DNA of 64,000 nt from an uncultured Oscillibacter sp. (GCA_910585245.1 CAJUCO010000004.1:3145-67144), one strand, 5' to 3'. Shown: positions 1 through 8,626, numbered from the stretch's first letter. Numbers and translations are program-made. Notes: generated from the letters alone by a model not told the origin.

Positions 1-427
1 TGTCATAGGCGTTTAGGTAGGCGAAGGCGGCGCTGGACAGGTCCCGCTGGTCCCGAAGGTAAAGGAGGCCTCCGGTAAAGTCTTGGCTGTATTCCCAGGT
101 CTTCTCCGGCAAAATCCCCAGCTCTGCCAAGCGCTGGAGCTCTGTCTGGGCCTGGGCGGACAGTTCCGTCAGTTTTTCCCGCTCCGGCTCCTGGCCCACG
201 ATGGTAAGGAAGTCGGGAATTGAATGGTACTGGGCCAGCAGCCACAGCCGCCCGGGGAGCTCCGGGGGCTTGGAGGGAAAGTTGTTGTCCGCCTTCAGAG
301 GTTCGGCGTGAACCGTCCCGGTGAGCTCACCATCCTCCAGAGTGGAGAGACGGAGGGGCAACAGCGCCAAGGCGGTTACCGTCAGGCCTGTCAAAATGGG
401 GAAGAGCCAGTTTTTCCAATTGCTCAC
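1..427 (-). CDS. Membrane-anchored protein downstream of histidine kinase (partial)
   Basis: Unrecognised protein, incomplete at its C-terminus because the gene runs off the left edge of the window. It starts with GTG at 427, and the start overlaps the kinase stop as GTGA. A GAGGAGG site lies 9 bases upstream. About 142 codons are visible. The N-terminus (MSNWKNWLFPILTG) is a single membrane anchor or signal sequence of roughly 20 hydrophobic residues, followed by a polar, Glu/Leu-rich extracytoplasmic part. Tight coupling to the two-component system suggests it works with the sensor kinase, perhaps as an accessory or output protein; that is inference. The start codon and frame are well supported, the function is not. 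Confidence 0.7.
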   Translation of the reverse strand, partial: MSNWKNWLFPILTGLTVTALALLPLRLSTLEDGELTGTVHAEPLKADNNFPSKPPELPGRLWLLAQYHSIPDFLTIVGQEPEREKLTELSAQAQTELQRLAELGILPEKTWEYSQDFTGGLLYLRDQRDLSSAAFAYLNAYD

Positions 428-1839
428 CTTTCCGCGCCTCCTCTCAGGTGAACTCCCACACAGGTGCCTTTGCCCGGGTGACTCTCCAGTTCCAGCGTCC
501 CGCCGTGGAGCTCCACAATCCGGCGGCACAGGGCCAGCCCCAGTCCCGCGCCCCCCTGGGCCCGGGCCCGGGATTTGTCCACCATGTAGAAGGCTTCCGT
601 CACCCGTTCCAGCTCCTGGGGCGGGATGCCCTTGCCTTGGTCCGTCACTTGAATGCGGCAGCTTCCATCCTCCAGGGCGAAGCCCTCCAGTAAAATCTCC
701 CCGCCGTTTTCCATGGCCTTCCGGGCGTTGTCCAGCAGGTTTATGCAGACGGTCTCCATCAAATCCGGTTCCATCCGCGCCGTTACCGCCTGGGCCCGAA
801 CGGTGAGGCGGATTCCCGATTGAACAAGGGACGGTTCCATGGCTCCGGCTACCCGGTGCAAAAAGACGTCCAGGGAGACGGGATGCAAGGGAAAATCCTG
901 CCGCTCCAGGACGATGAGGTCCAGCAGTTTCCGGCTCAAGGCCTCCAGCCGCCGCCCCTCGCTAAAAATATACCCGGCGCTCTCCCGGACCTGTTCCACC
1001 CCGGCGGGGCGGGAGCGAAGAAGGTCCGCGTAGCCGATGACGGAGGTCAGGGGCGTCTTGATCTCGTGGGCGAAACTGGCGATGAAGTCCTCCTGGCGGC
1101 GCTGGGCGGCTTTCAGCTCCGCTACCTGCCGCTGGATGCGGTGGGCCATGACGTTGAAGTCGGCGGAGAGCTGGGCCACCTCGTCGTCCCCGTCCACCCG
1201 GACCCGCTGGCTGAGCTCTCCCTCCGCCATCCTCCTGGCGGCGGCGGAAAGGCGGGCCAGGGGCCGGACCAACATGGCCGCCACCGCCAGGGAAAGGGCT
1301 CCCACCATCCCGGTGAGGACCAGCGTCAGGGAGAAGAAGCTCCGGTACTGCTCCGACCGGGATTGGAACAGCTCGCCTACCTCCCGGCAGTTCTCCAGAT
1401 AGAGAATGCCGTCCTCTAAGGCCAGGGGGCTGGCGGCGTGGAGGTAAATCCGCCCGTCGGCCAGGGCGTTCATGACCCAGCCCCGCTGTCCGGCGGGAAG
1501 CTGGGAGGTGAGGCCCGCCGCCTCCACCGGCAGCGCGCCGCTGCCCCCCAGGGTCGTTCCCGCCTCGTCGCTGAGGCGGAAAGAGACCGTCCGCCCCTGG
1601 CCGGTGGTGATGCTGATGCCCCCGGCGGCCTTGGCCAGCTCTTGGCGGTTGTAGAGGGGGTTAAAGGCCAGTTCCTGGGCCAGGGCGAAGCGGAGGAGGT
1701 CGTTTTCCTCATACAACGCCGCCACCTCCCGCTCCAAAGAGGCGCGAAACTGGGCGTGGATGAGGGCGTAGCCTCCGGCGGAGCAGGCCAGGGCCGTGAT
1801 GAGGACCATGCTGCAAAAAAGCTTCCAGAATAATCGCAC
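424..1839 (-). CDS. Two-component sensor histidine kinase
   Basis: Membrane sensor kinase of 471 residues. Order of parts: N-terminal transmembrane helix (about residues 8-30), an extracytoplasmic sensing region of about 130 residues, a second helix near 165-190 (VLTGMVGALSLAVAAMLV), a HAMP linker, a HisKA domain with the phospho-acceptor His near residue 258 in FAHEIKTPL, and a HATPase domain with N-box NLLDNARKA, DQGKG and GLGLALCRRI. The frame is open upstream to an ATG at 1914, but the GTG at 1839 has AAAGGAGG six bases before it and begins right before the first membrane helix, so I prefer it. It lies 98 bases behind the response regulator and overlaps the next gene by four bases, so all three form one operon. 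The signal is unknown. Confidence 0.93.
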   Translation of the reverse strand: MRLFWKLFCSMVLITALACSAGGYALIHAQFRASLEREVAALYEENDLLRFALAQELAFNPLYNRQELAKAAGGISITTGQGRTVSFRLSDEAGTTLGGSGALPVEAAGLTSQLPAGQRGWVMNALADGRIYLHAASPLALEDGILYLENCREVGELFQSRSEQYRSFFSLTLVLTGMVGALSLAVAAMLVRPLARLSAAARRMAEGELSQRVRVDGDDEVAQLSADFNVMAHRIQRQVAELKAAQRRQEDFIASFAHEIKTPLTSVIGYADLLRSRPAGVEQVRESAGYIFSEGRRLEALSRKLLDLIVLERQDFPLHPVSLDVFLHRVAGAMEPSLVQSGIRLTVRAQAVTARMEPDLMETVCINLLDNARKAMENGGEILLEGFALEDGSCRIQVTDQGKGIPPQELERVTEAFYMVDKSRARAQGGAGLGLALCRRIVELHGGTLELESHPGKGTCVGVHLRGGAER

Positions 1840-1937
1840 AAAAAGCCTCCTTTTGGGCAGGAGCGGGCAGCCCGGTGTGGGGCCTGGCCCCCTGGTCAGG
1901 CCATTTTCCGGCAATGGGGTGCGAAAAGAGAGGCCCC

Positions 1938-2594
1938 CTATACCTCCAACCGGTAGCCCACCTTATAAACCGCCACCAGCCGGTTTTCCAGGCCCAGCTT
2001 TTTCCGCATCCGCTGGATGTGGAGGTCCACGGTCCGGCTGTCCCCCAGAAATTCCTCCCCCCAGACCTTCTCGTAAATCCGGTCCCGGTAGAGGGCGATG
2101 TTTTTGTTTTGGAGGAAGAGCAGAAGCAAATCGTACTCCTTGGCAGTCAGAGCCACAGGGACTCCGGTCCGGCGCACAACGCGGCTGGCGGTGTCGATTT
2201 CAATGTCCGGAGGCAGGGAGAGGACCCGCCCGGTCTTTCCACAGCGGCGAAGCACGGTTTCCACCCGGGCCAACAGCTCCATCAACTCGAAGGGCTTGAC
2301 GATGTAATCCTCCGCCCCCAGGCGAAGGCCCTTCACCCGGTCCTCCAACTCCCCCTTGGCGGTGAGGAAGATCACCGGCACTTCCAGACTTTTGCAGTAT
2401 TCCAGCACCTCGTATCCGTCGGCCTTGGGGAGCATAATGTCCAACAGCGCCAGGTCGAAGGGGCGGGATTCCAGCAAATCTGCCGCGGCGGCCCCGTCGG
2501 CGGCCCAGGTGCAGCGGTAGCCCGCCCCTTCCAGGGCGGTTTTGATGAGGTTTGCGATGGGGGACTCGTCCTCAGCGATGAGAATTTTGTTCAT
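1938..2594 (-). CDS. OmpR/PhoB-family response regulator
   Basis: DNA-binding response regulator of 218 residues. The receiver domain begins MNKILIAEDESP with the acidic pocket E-D near residues 8-9 and the phospho-acceptor Asp near residue 52 in LALLDIMLP. The C-terminal winged helix carries the family signature DSRTVDLHIQRMRKKLG. The open frame extends 59 codons further, but the ATG at 2594 is preceded by AAGGAGG and matches where receivers start. It is the first gene of the leftward operon with the sensor kinase and the membrane protein, and is divergent from the DUF4397 gene. Target genes cannot be read from the sequence. Confidence 0.95.
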   Translation of the reverse strand: MNKILIAEDESPIANLIKTALEGAGYRCTWAADGAAAADLLESRPFDLALLDIMLPKADGYEVLEYCKSLEVPVIFLTAKGELEDRVKGLRLGAEDYIVKPFELMELLARVETVLRRCGKTGRVLSLPPDIEIDTASRVVRRTGVPVALTAKEYDLLLLFLQNKNIALYRDRIYEKVWGEEFLGDSRTVDLHIQRMRKKLGLENRLVAVYKVGYRLEV

Positions 2595-2710
2595 GGAATG
2601 CGCCTCCTTGGTCATGGTATCCTTTGGATGTAGTCTGCATCGTCCTTCCATCATTCTTGCATCATGAACCGGGACGGGGGAGTCGGCATAGACTGTCATA
2701 GCCCCATCTG

Positions 2711-2750
2711 AAAGGAGGATGCCGGAAGTGCGCTTCCGGCTGCATATATG
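2711..2750 (+). promoter_or_regulatory. Hairpin-bridged ribosome binding site and mini-ORF
   Basis: A strong Shine-Dalgarno AAAGGAGG (2711-2718) lies 29 bases before the ATG at 2748, too far for direct use. Between them is a perfect 8-bp stem with a 4-base loop (2721-2740, GCCGGAAG/CTTCCGGC). When folded, only about nine unpaired bases separate the site from the ATG. A 10-codon ORF (2719-2751, MPEVRFRLHI) also fills the gap and ends in a TGA overlapping the start codon. No other in-frame start exists, because TGA lies at 2709. Confidence 0.6.
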
Positions 2751-3752
2751 AATCAGAATATGACGCGGCAATTTTCCTCTCCCACCGCCTGGACCGGCCG
2801 GTCGGGAGAAGCTGTCATTCCCCTGCCCAACCCCGGCGAGGGCGGTCCTGTCTACCCCGGTAACATGAATAATGGTGTGACCGATCCCGGTCAGATTCCT
2901 GTTATTCCCCTGCCCAATCCCGGCGAGGGCGGCCCGGTTTACCCCGGCCCCGACGGCGGCGTGGTGGAGCCTGTCATTCCCCTGCCCAACCCCGGTGAGG
3001 GCGGCCCGGTTTATCCCGGCCCTGGCGGCGGTAATCAGGTCTGGCCTTGCCCCGGCGGCGGCTGCGGTAGTATCATCGTTCTGCCCGGCGTCATCGGCGG
3101 CGTGTGGCCCGGCGCGGCGAAGGTCCGCTTTTTAAACGCGGGGTACGGCTATCCCGCCTTCCGCATTTTCATCGGAAACCGCCGGTTTGTGAACCTTTTG
3201 AACTACGCCTCCGCCACCACCTACGGGCAGGTGAACGCGGGTTACCAAACGGTGACGGTCACCGGAACCGACGGCTATGTCTACATCCAGAAAACCATGC
3301 CCTTCCAGTCCAACGGAATTACCACCGTTGCCATCATCAACACCGCCGGAGGACTGGACCTGATGCAGATTACGGACAGCTGCTGCCCGCCCACCAACGG
3401 TTATTCCAGCTTCCGCATCGGGAATCTGGCCTATAACAGCGGCCCCCTGGATGTGATCATGAGCGACGGCCGGGTGGTCTGGGCGGACCTGCGGTTTAAG
3501 GAAGTCCCCGCTTTCAAGCGCATTATGCCCGGCACCTACCAGTTCTTCTACGCCGACACGAACCTGTCGCCCATGCCCTCCGGCCTGGATATTGAGACCA
3601 TGGACTCCGCTTGGTTGGGGGTCTATCCGCCTCACGAGACCTTTGGCTCGCTGTACCTGGACGTGACCAGCAACGCAATTTACAGCGTCTATCTCCTCCA
3701 GAGCGGCAGCAACCGGAACAACATCCAGAACCTGATTTTAATGGATCGCTAA
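2748..3752 (+). CDS. DUF4397 protein with proline/glycine-rich N-terminal repeats
   Basis: Protein of 334 residues. The N-terminal third carries three copies of the 16-residue unit VIPLPNPGEGGPVYPG (from about residues 23, 52 and 76), then a Pro/Gly/Cys stretch, VWPCPGGGCG. From about residue 123 a DUF4397 beta-domain follows (VRFLNAGYGYPAFRIFIG, then a second, similar strand set near SSFRIGNLAYNSGPLDVIM). DUF4397 occurs in secreted and spore- or surface-associated proteins of Firmicutes; no biochemical role is established. No signal peptide is visible, which fits a coat or surface protein released by another route, but that is inference. It is monocistronic with a strong terminator, and its unusual start region is listed separately. 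Confidence 0.85.
   Translation: MNQNMTRQFSSPTAWTGRSGEAVIPLPNPGEGGPVYPGNMNNGVTDPGQIPVIPLPNPGEGGPVYPGPDGGVVEPVIPLPNPGEGGPVYPGPGGGNQVWPCPGGGCGSIIVLPGVIGGVWPGAAKVRFLNAGYGYPAFRIFIGNRRFVNLLNYASATTYGQVNAGYQTVTVTGTDGYVYIQKTMPFQSNGITTVAIINTAGGLDLMQITDSCCPPTNGYSSFRIGNLAYNSGPLDVIMSDGRVVWADLRFKEVPAFKRIMPGTYQFFYADTNLSPMPSGLDIETMDSAWLGVYPPHETFGSLYLDVTSNAIYSVYLLQSGSNRNNIQNLILMDR
2814..3020 (+). repeat. Three in-gene direct repeats encoding VIPLPNPGEGGPVYPG
   Basis: Three 48-bp units start at 2814, about 2901 and 2973. They are nearly identical at protein level and differ mostly at synonymous positions, so selection on the peptide is likely. The linkers between units differ in length and sequence. Confidence 0.85.
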
Positions 3753-3756
3753 GGCA

Positions 3757-3790
3757 AAACGCCCGCGCCCAAGACGGCGCGGGCGTTTTT
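3757..3790. terminator. Rho-independent terminator, bidirectional
   Basis: A GC-rich stem of about 13 bp (3757-3769 with 3776-3788, AAACGCCCGCGCC) with a 6-base loop and T-runs on both strands. It separates the converging DUF4397 and mntP genes. Confidence 0.92.
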
Positions 3791-3791
3791 C

Positions 3792-4361
3792 TCAGAATAC
3801 GAGGATTTCCAAGTGCTCCAACAAAATCTTGAGGCCCATGAGAATCAAGATGACGCCTCCTGCCAGCTCGGCCCGGGCCTTGTAGCGCAGGCCGAAGACA
3901 TTGCCCACTTTCAGCCCCACGGCGGAGAGCAGGAAGGTGGTGACGCCGATAAGGGACACGGCTGCCAGGATGTGCACATCCGGCAAGAGGGCGAAGGTGA
4001 TCCCCACCGCCAGAGCGTCGATGCTGGTGGCCACGGCCAGGAGGAACATGGTGCGAAGGGAAAAGGAGCCGTCGTGGCACTCGCCGTCTCCGGAGAAGCT
4101 CTCTTTGACCATGTTCCCGCCGATAAAGGCCAGGAGGATGAAGGCAATCCAGTGGTCAAAGGAGACGATGTACTGCTCGAAGGTGGAGCCAAGTAAGTAA
4201 CCGATGGCGGGCATTAAGGCCTGAAAGCCGCCGAACCACGCGCCGGTGAGCAGATAGTGCCGGGGCTGCAGCCGCTGAACGGACAGACCCTTGCACACGG
4301 AGACGGCGAAGGCGTCCATTGAAAGGCCGACGGCGATGAGGAACAGTCCAAAGATATCCAT
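3792..4361 (-). CDS. mntP: Manganese efflux pump MntP
   Basis: Inner-membrane Mn(II) exporter of the MntP family, 189 residues, close to the usual length. Six hydrophobic segments are apparent. The family signature is present twice: GLSMDAFAVSVCKGL near residue 15 and TSIDALAVGITFA near residue 110, each with the membrane-embedded Asp of the transport path. The ATG at 4361 has GGGAGG seven bases upstream; an in-frame TTG at 4376 is less likely. The gene has its own promoter (4393-4422). I saw no yybP-ykoY riboswitch in the short leader, so regulation is probably transcriptional. Confidence 0.93.
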   Translation of the reverse strand: MDIFGLFLIAVGLSMDAFAVSVCKGLSVQRLQPRHYLLTGAWFGGFQALMPAIGYLLGSTFEQYIVSFDHWIAFILLAFIGGNMVKESFSGDGECHDGSFSLRTMFLLAVATSIDALAVGITFALLPDVHILAAVSLIGVTTFLLSAVGLKVGNVFGLRYKARAELAGGVILILMGLKILLEHLEILVF

Positions 4362-4392
4362 GAGGGAGCCTCCCAATTTATGTAGTTTTTAG

Positions 4393-4422
4393 ATGATACC
4401 ATATCCATATTCCGGCTGTCAA
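4393..4422 (-). promoter_or_regulatory. Sigma-A promoter for mntP
   Basis: Read on the minus strand: TTGACA, an 18-base spacer, then TATCAT, ending about 30 bases before the mntP ribosome binding site. The -35 is perfect and the -10 is 5 of 6. Confidence 0.75.
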
Positions 4423-4481
4423 TGTAATTAAACCGGCGGGGGGGAACCGCCGGACTTGACAAAAGGCAAAGGGACAGACTC

Positions 4482-4650
4482 CAGCTTGTCAAAAAAGTGC
4501 CGTCTAAAGGGGAGCGGAAAGGAAAAGAGCTACGAGAGAAACCCATCAGGGGTTTCTCTCGTTTGTAATCAAATCAGAAGGTTTTCAGACCTTTTGAAAG
4601 GTTTGAACACCTTGCTCGGGCTGGCGAAAATCCTTTTTTCGACAGCCTGA
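4482..4650. repeat. Triple-hairpin dispersed element, copy 1
   Basis: First of three related intergenic elements. It starts CAGCTTGTC and ends GACAGCCTGA. Hairpin 1 is a 13-bp stem (4532-4544 with 4550-4562, ACGAGAGAAACCC) followed by GTTTG. Hairpin 2 is an imperfect stem around AAGGTTTTCAGACC, and hairpin 3 runs GGCTGGCGAAAA to TTTTCGACAGCC. Outside the element, AAAGGC-AAGGG on the left is complementary to CCCTTCGCCTTT on the right, so it may sit in the loop of the terminator of the gene ending at 4671. This is the most diverged copy. Confidence 0.85.
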
Positions 4651-4670
4651 GACCCTTCGCCTTTTTACGT

Positions 4671-5567
4671 TCAAGCCAGAACGTCCAAGTCTTTATAAGC
4701 GGCGACCCGCTGTGCCACGGCCTCCCAGGAGGGACGGGAGCAGATGAACTCGTAATCGCTCCAGATCCGCTCCAGTTCCGCCCGGACCCGGGGGGCCTCC
4801 TCCAGCTGCCCCTCTCCGGTGCGGACATGGTAATCCGGAAGAAGGACGCAGCCGATGATGCCCGTCTCCGGCTCAGGGGGCTCCTGGCTCTGGCTGAGGG
4901 CGTCGATCATGTTCAGATGTCCGCTGAGGTAGGCCTCGGCCTCCAGGTGGACGCCCATCATCCCGTTGAGGTCAAAGACCTGGAAGGGCGCGCCGCCGGG
5001 GACGTCGATTTCACTTCCCGCGCCCCAAAAAGCAGGGTCGTCCCCCAGTTCATAGAGAGCTCCGCTGAGCTCTTTGAGCTGATCGAGGACCTCCTCCGTG
5101 GGCCGCTCCTGGAAACTCTTCAGCACGGTGTCCACGGCCCAGCCCAGATGCCCCAGCACCTCGCAGCCTGGGAGAGCCGCCAGACGCGCCCCCAACTTCA
5201 CCAACCGGGCCAGGGAGAGAAGACCCCAGACCCGGACGCTGGCGTTTCCCAGACCGGCGGCCTTTTCATCCACCTGAGCAGGCGCGTCGTTATAGAGAAT
5301 GTGGGCCTCTTCCAGCCGGCCGATGCGCTCTGAACAGTCGTCCACGATCTTCTCGCCTATTTTTTCATACACATCGTCCTGAGCGCTGTAGATCGTATCG
5401 GCCCGATGGAGCCACAACTGGGCGCGATTCAGATCTCCCCGGTCCATGGCGGCGACACCCAGGTCGTAGTAAGCTCTGGACAGGCCTGCCCAGTCCCGTT
5501 TTTTCCGGCAATCTGCCAGCCGCTCCTCTGGAGAGGCGGCCTCTTTTTTCCCAAACAACTTGAACAT
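4671..5567 (-). CDS. Hypothetical protein, TPR-like N-terminus
   Basis: Not recognised. A 298-residue soluble, acidic protein beginning MFKLFGKKEAASPEERLADC. The first 80 residues have a helix-turn-helix repeat rhythm typical of tetratricopeptide folds (WAGLSRAYYDLGVAAMDRGD, LNRAQLWLHRADTIYSAQDD). The rest has no motif I can place. No signal peptide or membrane segment is visible. A GAAAGGA site upstream supports the ATG at 5567. It stands alone, divergent from the membrane protein at 5749, with the repeat element at its 3' side acting as terminator. Confidence 0.7.
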   Translation of the reverse strand: MFKLFGKKEAASPEERLADCRKKRDWAGLSRAYYDLGVAAMDRGDLNRAQLWLHRADTIYSAQDDVYEKIGEKIVDDCSERIGRLEEAHILYNDAPAQVDEKAAGLGNASVRVWGLLSLARLVKLGARLAALPGCEVLGHLGWAVDTVLKSFQERPTEEVLDQLKELSGALYELGDDPAFWGAGSEIDVPGGAPFQVFDLNGMMGVHLEAEAYLSGHLNMIDALSQSQEPPEPETGIIGCVLLPDYHVRTGEGQLEEAPRVRAELERIWSDYEFICSRPSWEAVAQRVAAYKDLDVLA

Positions 5568-5666
5568 CCCAACTGTTTCCTTTCTCGTTGATAAGTTGTC
5601 ACAAATATAACGCTCACATCCCCAAAAGTCAAGGCTATTTCAAGGGGGAAATAGCCGTCTGGGGAC

Positions 5667-5695
5667 TGGACAAAGTTGCAACTAACTGGTACAAT
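5667..5695 (+). promoter_or_regulatory. Sigma-A promoter
   Basis: TGGACA (5667-5672), 17-base spacer, TACAAT (5690-5695), each 5 of 6 to consensus. It drives the gene at 5749 and probably the Sel1 protein behind it. Confidence 0.78.
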
Positions 5696-5748
5696 CAGAC
5701 TCGGGATTTGCCTCCGTTCCAGGGGGCGCGAGGAGGTAGAATGAGACT

Positions 5749-7362
5749 ATGAAAGAGAAGAAGGGATTTCTCCGCTGGCCGTGGAACGTAGTTGTCTATG
5801 TGCTGCTGGTTGCTGCGCTGCGTCTGTTTGCCGTTCCCATCATTTTATATTTAATGTGGCTCCAAAAGAAGAACAATCCCCACGGCGTGGCGGAGGGCTA
5901 CTGCCTGAGCCGGACGCGAAAGCGGCTCACCTGGCTGATTTGGTCGCTGCTTGTGCTGTTGCTTGCCGGGGGAATGCTGGTCATGCTCTGGGTGGGGCTG
6001 GGGCAGGACCGGACAAATTGGGAGACGATGGATTACATAACCCTGGCCCTCTGTGGCGCCGGAGGCCCCCTGTTCCTGCTGGGAGGATTTTATCTGGCGT
6101 ATGTGGCCGTTCGGGACAGCTTTTTCCCGGCGAGGAGTTCTCTAGCCAAGTCTATCCGCAACCAATTACCCTATCCGGAGGAAGCGCCTCCGGTGGAGGA
6201 GCTCTTTGCCATGGTGGACAGGGATTTGGAGGAGAACGGACAGTGGTTCGGCCCTGTGGGCATTGGCCGTGAGTGGGTGCTGGGAGATGGGGCGAACCGG
6301 ATTGACCGTATCCGGGGAATCTTCGTGATCAATGAAATTCACCAACACCACACCAACACCGGCGTTCGCACCAGCCGGAACATGGAGTTGGTGCTGATTG
6401 ACGACCGCTGGCAGCGGACCGGCACCAGTTTCAACAATTTGCAGGATCTTCAGGCCGCGGCGGAGTGCCTTGCCCTCCGGGTTCCGGACGCCCGGCGGGG
6501 AAACGGCAGTCAGTGCACCGATTTTTGGACCATGGATGAGAGCGGGAAGGAGGACTTCCAGCGGTGGTTTCGTCAAAGGCAAAACCTCCGGGCCTCGGAG
6601 TCCGCCCGGAAGGAGGCTTTGAGCCAGGGGCCTCAGGATATGATTTTAAAGCGCCAAAACGGCGAAGTGACCTCCCGGGTAAGCGACTCTTTGGTGGAAG
6701 AGACGCTCAGGCGCTGCCTGGAGGGAGAGGAGAGCGGTTTTGAGCTGATTCCCACCCGGCCGGTCCGGGGCGGGGAGAGGACCTTCCGGTCTTTGAAGTG
6801 CTTTGCCAAGATAAAGGGAGAGGCGAAGGTGCGGTTGCTGTTGGAAATGGTTCCCTCCCAAGGGGAGGAGAATCTGGGGCTGACCTTGTGGACAGATCCC
6901 CGGCGGGCGGAGGAGATCCTGAGAGGCTGGCTCCGCCGGGAGATTCCGGAGCTCAAGCAGTGGGAGTTGCAGCGGGTGTATGCCGCGCCTCCGGCCGCCG
7001 GTCCCAGGGAGCGGAAGAGGACCCAGGCGAAGCTGTCCCTGGTCTATGCCAGCGGCGCGGCGGAGAATCACACGACCTTCACCGAAGAGGACGTTCAGAT
7101 GGCGGCGGAGGGTCTGCTGGACGGCACGTTCCAGCTGGTGGACCTGACCCATTCCTCAGGGTATTTGTGGCTCCGGGTGACGGCGGGGGACAAGACGGAT
7201 GCCCGTTGCACCGTGGAGGCCACGAGGCCCGACGGGGAGGAATTGGGCTTTTACGTTGCGAAAATGCCCCCCAGAGAGGCGGCGGCGTGGTTGACGGGTT
7301 ACCCCCACGGACAGTTCTTGCCGGGAGGCCGGAACTGGAAGCGGGTTCAAACATCAAAATAA
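5749..7362 (+). CDS. Membrane protein of unknown function
   Basis: Not recognised. It has 537 residues with three hydrophobic segments in the first 125 (VVVYVLLVAALRLFAVPIILY, LIWSLLVLLLAGGMLVMLW, GGPLFLLGGFYLAYV), then a large cytoplasmic or extracytoplasmic part of 400 residues without a familiar motif. AGGAGG lies 12 bases before the ATG at 5749. A 3-codon ORF (5741-5752, MRL) lies between and ends ATGA over the start. It is followed 16 bases later by the Sel1-repeat gene, so the two probably form an operon. Confidence 0.7.
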   Translation: MKEKKGFLRWPWNVVVYVLLVAALRLFAVPIILYLMWLQKKNNPHGVAEGYCLSRTRKRLTWLIWSLLVLLLAGGMLVMLWVGLGQDRTNWETMDYITLALCGAGGPLFLLGGFYLAYVAVRDSFFPARSSLAKSIRNQLPYPEEAPPVEELFAMVDRDLEENGQWFGPVGIGREWVLGDGANRIDRIRGIFVINEIHQHHTNTGVRTSRNMELVLIDDRWQRTGTSFNNLQDLQAAAECLALRVPDARRGNGSQCTDFWTMDESGKEDFQRWFRQRQNLRASESARKEALSQGPQDMILKRQNGEVTSRVSDSLVEETLRRCLEGEESGFELIPTRPVRGGERTFRSLKCFAKIKGEAKVRLLLEMVPSQGEENLGLTLWTDPRRAEEILRGWLRREIPELKQWELQRVYAAPPAAGPRERKRTQAKLSLVYASGAAENHTTFTEEDVQMAAEGLLDGTFQLVDLTHSSGYLWLRVTAGDKTDARCTVEATRPDGEELGFYVAKMPPREAAAWLTGYPHGQFLPGGRNWKRVQTSK

Positions 7363-7378
7363 AAGGAGAGTTTCCATC

Positions 7379-8626
7379 ATGGCAGCGGTTTTGAGCAATG
7401 AAGTGAGGCAGGCCCTTCAGGACATTTATTACAACGTTCGCACGGGCCGGGGGAAGGAGGCCTTCGCCCTTTTGGAGCGGGCGTCCGCCGCCGGGGACGG
7501 CGACGCCAGCTGTGTGCTGGCCCGGTGTTACTGCGGCTATCAGTACGTTTGGAGCGGCCACGGCTTCCCGGAGGACGACGGTAAGGCCACGGAACTTTTG
7601 CACAAATCTGTGGAGCAGGGCAGCGCCCTGGGGGTGCTGGTGGCCCTGCGTAGCGGAGAGTTGACTCCCTCTGTTCAAAAGAAGATGCCCTTTGCAAACC
7701 TGCAGGAGGCCTTTGACCAGGTGGAGGCCTTGGCGAAGGAGGGGGACGCTTTTTGCCAGTATGTTGTGGGCAACAGCTATTTCTGGTGGGATTTCCTCCG
7801 CATCCAGAACAAGGGGAAAGACTCCTTCCCCAGTCAGGCGGCGTTTAAGGAGTATTTGAAAGAGCAGATCTCCAAGTGCGAGGACTGGTTCTGGAAGGCC
7901 TTCCGGGGCGGTATTCACTTCGCGGCCAACAACTTGAACCGCTATTACTCCCAGGGAGACGAGGACATCATCGCCCCTCAGCCGGAAAAGGCGCGGGACC
8001 TTTGGAAGATGGGGGCGGAAATGGGGTATCCCACCCACCAGTTTATCTACGCCGAGGAGCTGCGAAAGCAGGAGCGGTATCAAGAGGCCCTTCACTGGTA
8101 CAAAGAATCCGCCGGGGCCAACAACGCCGACAGCTGGTTTTCCGTGGGGTGGTTCTACTTTGATGGCAAGGGTGTGGAGAAGGACCCGGCCTACGCGGTT
8201 TCCTGCTATGAAAAAGAGTTGGCCCTGAACCCCGATCACATGGGGGGCAATAACCACCTGGGCCGGGCCTATTTCCTGGGACAGGGGGTGCCTCAGGACT
8301 TCGCAAAGGCGGTTTACCACCTCTCCATAGCCCACGACAAGCTGGGCAGCAAATGGGGGGCGCTTTACCTTGCCAAGTGCTATTTCAATGGCTGGGGGAC
8401 ACCCCAGGATTACGGCAAAGCCCGCCAGCTTTTAAACGATGTGGAGTGGCAGAATCAGGAGGCGGACTATATGCGGGGCGTGATCTACGCCCGGGGCCTG
8501 GGGGTGGCCGAGGATATCCCCAAGGGCGTGGCCTACCTCCAGAAGGCCGGGAATTTCAGCGCGGCCAAGGAGGAACTGCTTAACTACAAAAAAACCCTTT
8601 TTGGCAAGTGGGTCCGGCGGAAATAA
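7379..8626 (+). CDS. Sel1-repeat (TPR-like) protein
   Basis: Protein of 415 residues made of Sel1-like repeats. Clear units include WYKESAGANNADSWFSVGWF YFDGKGVEKD, AYAVSCYEKEL, NNHLGRAYFLGQGVPQDFAKAV and AKCYFNGWGTPQDYGKA, with the typical G-(V/T)-x-(Q/K)-D turn. Sel1 repeats form alpha-solenoids that hold protein partners. There is no signal peptide, so it is probably cytosolic. AAAGGAG precedes the ATG. It lies 16 bases after the membrane protein, suggesting that the two act together. Partner and pathway are unknown. Confidence 0.85.
   Translation: MAAVLSNEVRQALQDIYYNVRTGRGKEAFALLERASAAGDGDASCVLARCYCGYQYVWSGHGFPEDDGKATELLHKSVEQGSALGVLVALRSGELTPSVQKKMPFANLQEAFDQVEALAKEGDAFCQYVVGNSYFWWDFLRIQNKGKDSFPSQAAFKEYLKEQISKCEDWFWKAFRGGIHFAANNLNRYYSQGDEDIIAPQPEKARDLWKMGAEMGYPTHQFIYAEELRKQERYQEALHWYKESAGANNADSWFSVGWFYFDGKGVEKDPAYAVSCYEKELALNPDHMGGNNHLGRAYFLGQGVPQDFAKAVYHLSIAHDKLGSKWGALYLAKCYFNGWGTPQDYGKARQLLNDVEWQNQEADYMRGVIYARGLGVAEDIPKGVAYLQKAGNFSAAKEELLNYKKTLFGKWVRRK

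Noticed and set aside
4377..4460. yybP-ykoY manganese riboswitch before mntP
   Set aside because: The leader from the promoter to the start is too short and lacks the conserved loops.
4482..4650. Small protein encoded by the repeat element (SGKEKSYERNPSGVSLV-like translation)
   Set aside because: The reading frame is not kept between the three copies outside the hairpin core, and no start site is present; the sequence is better explained by RNA/DNA hairpins.
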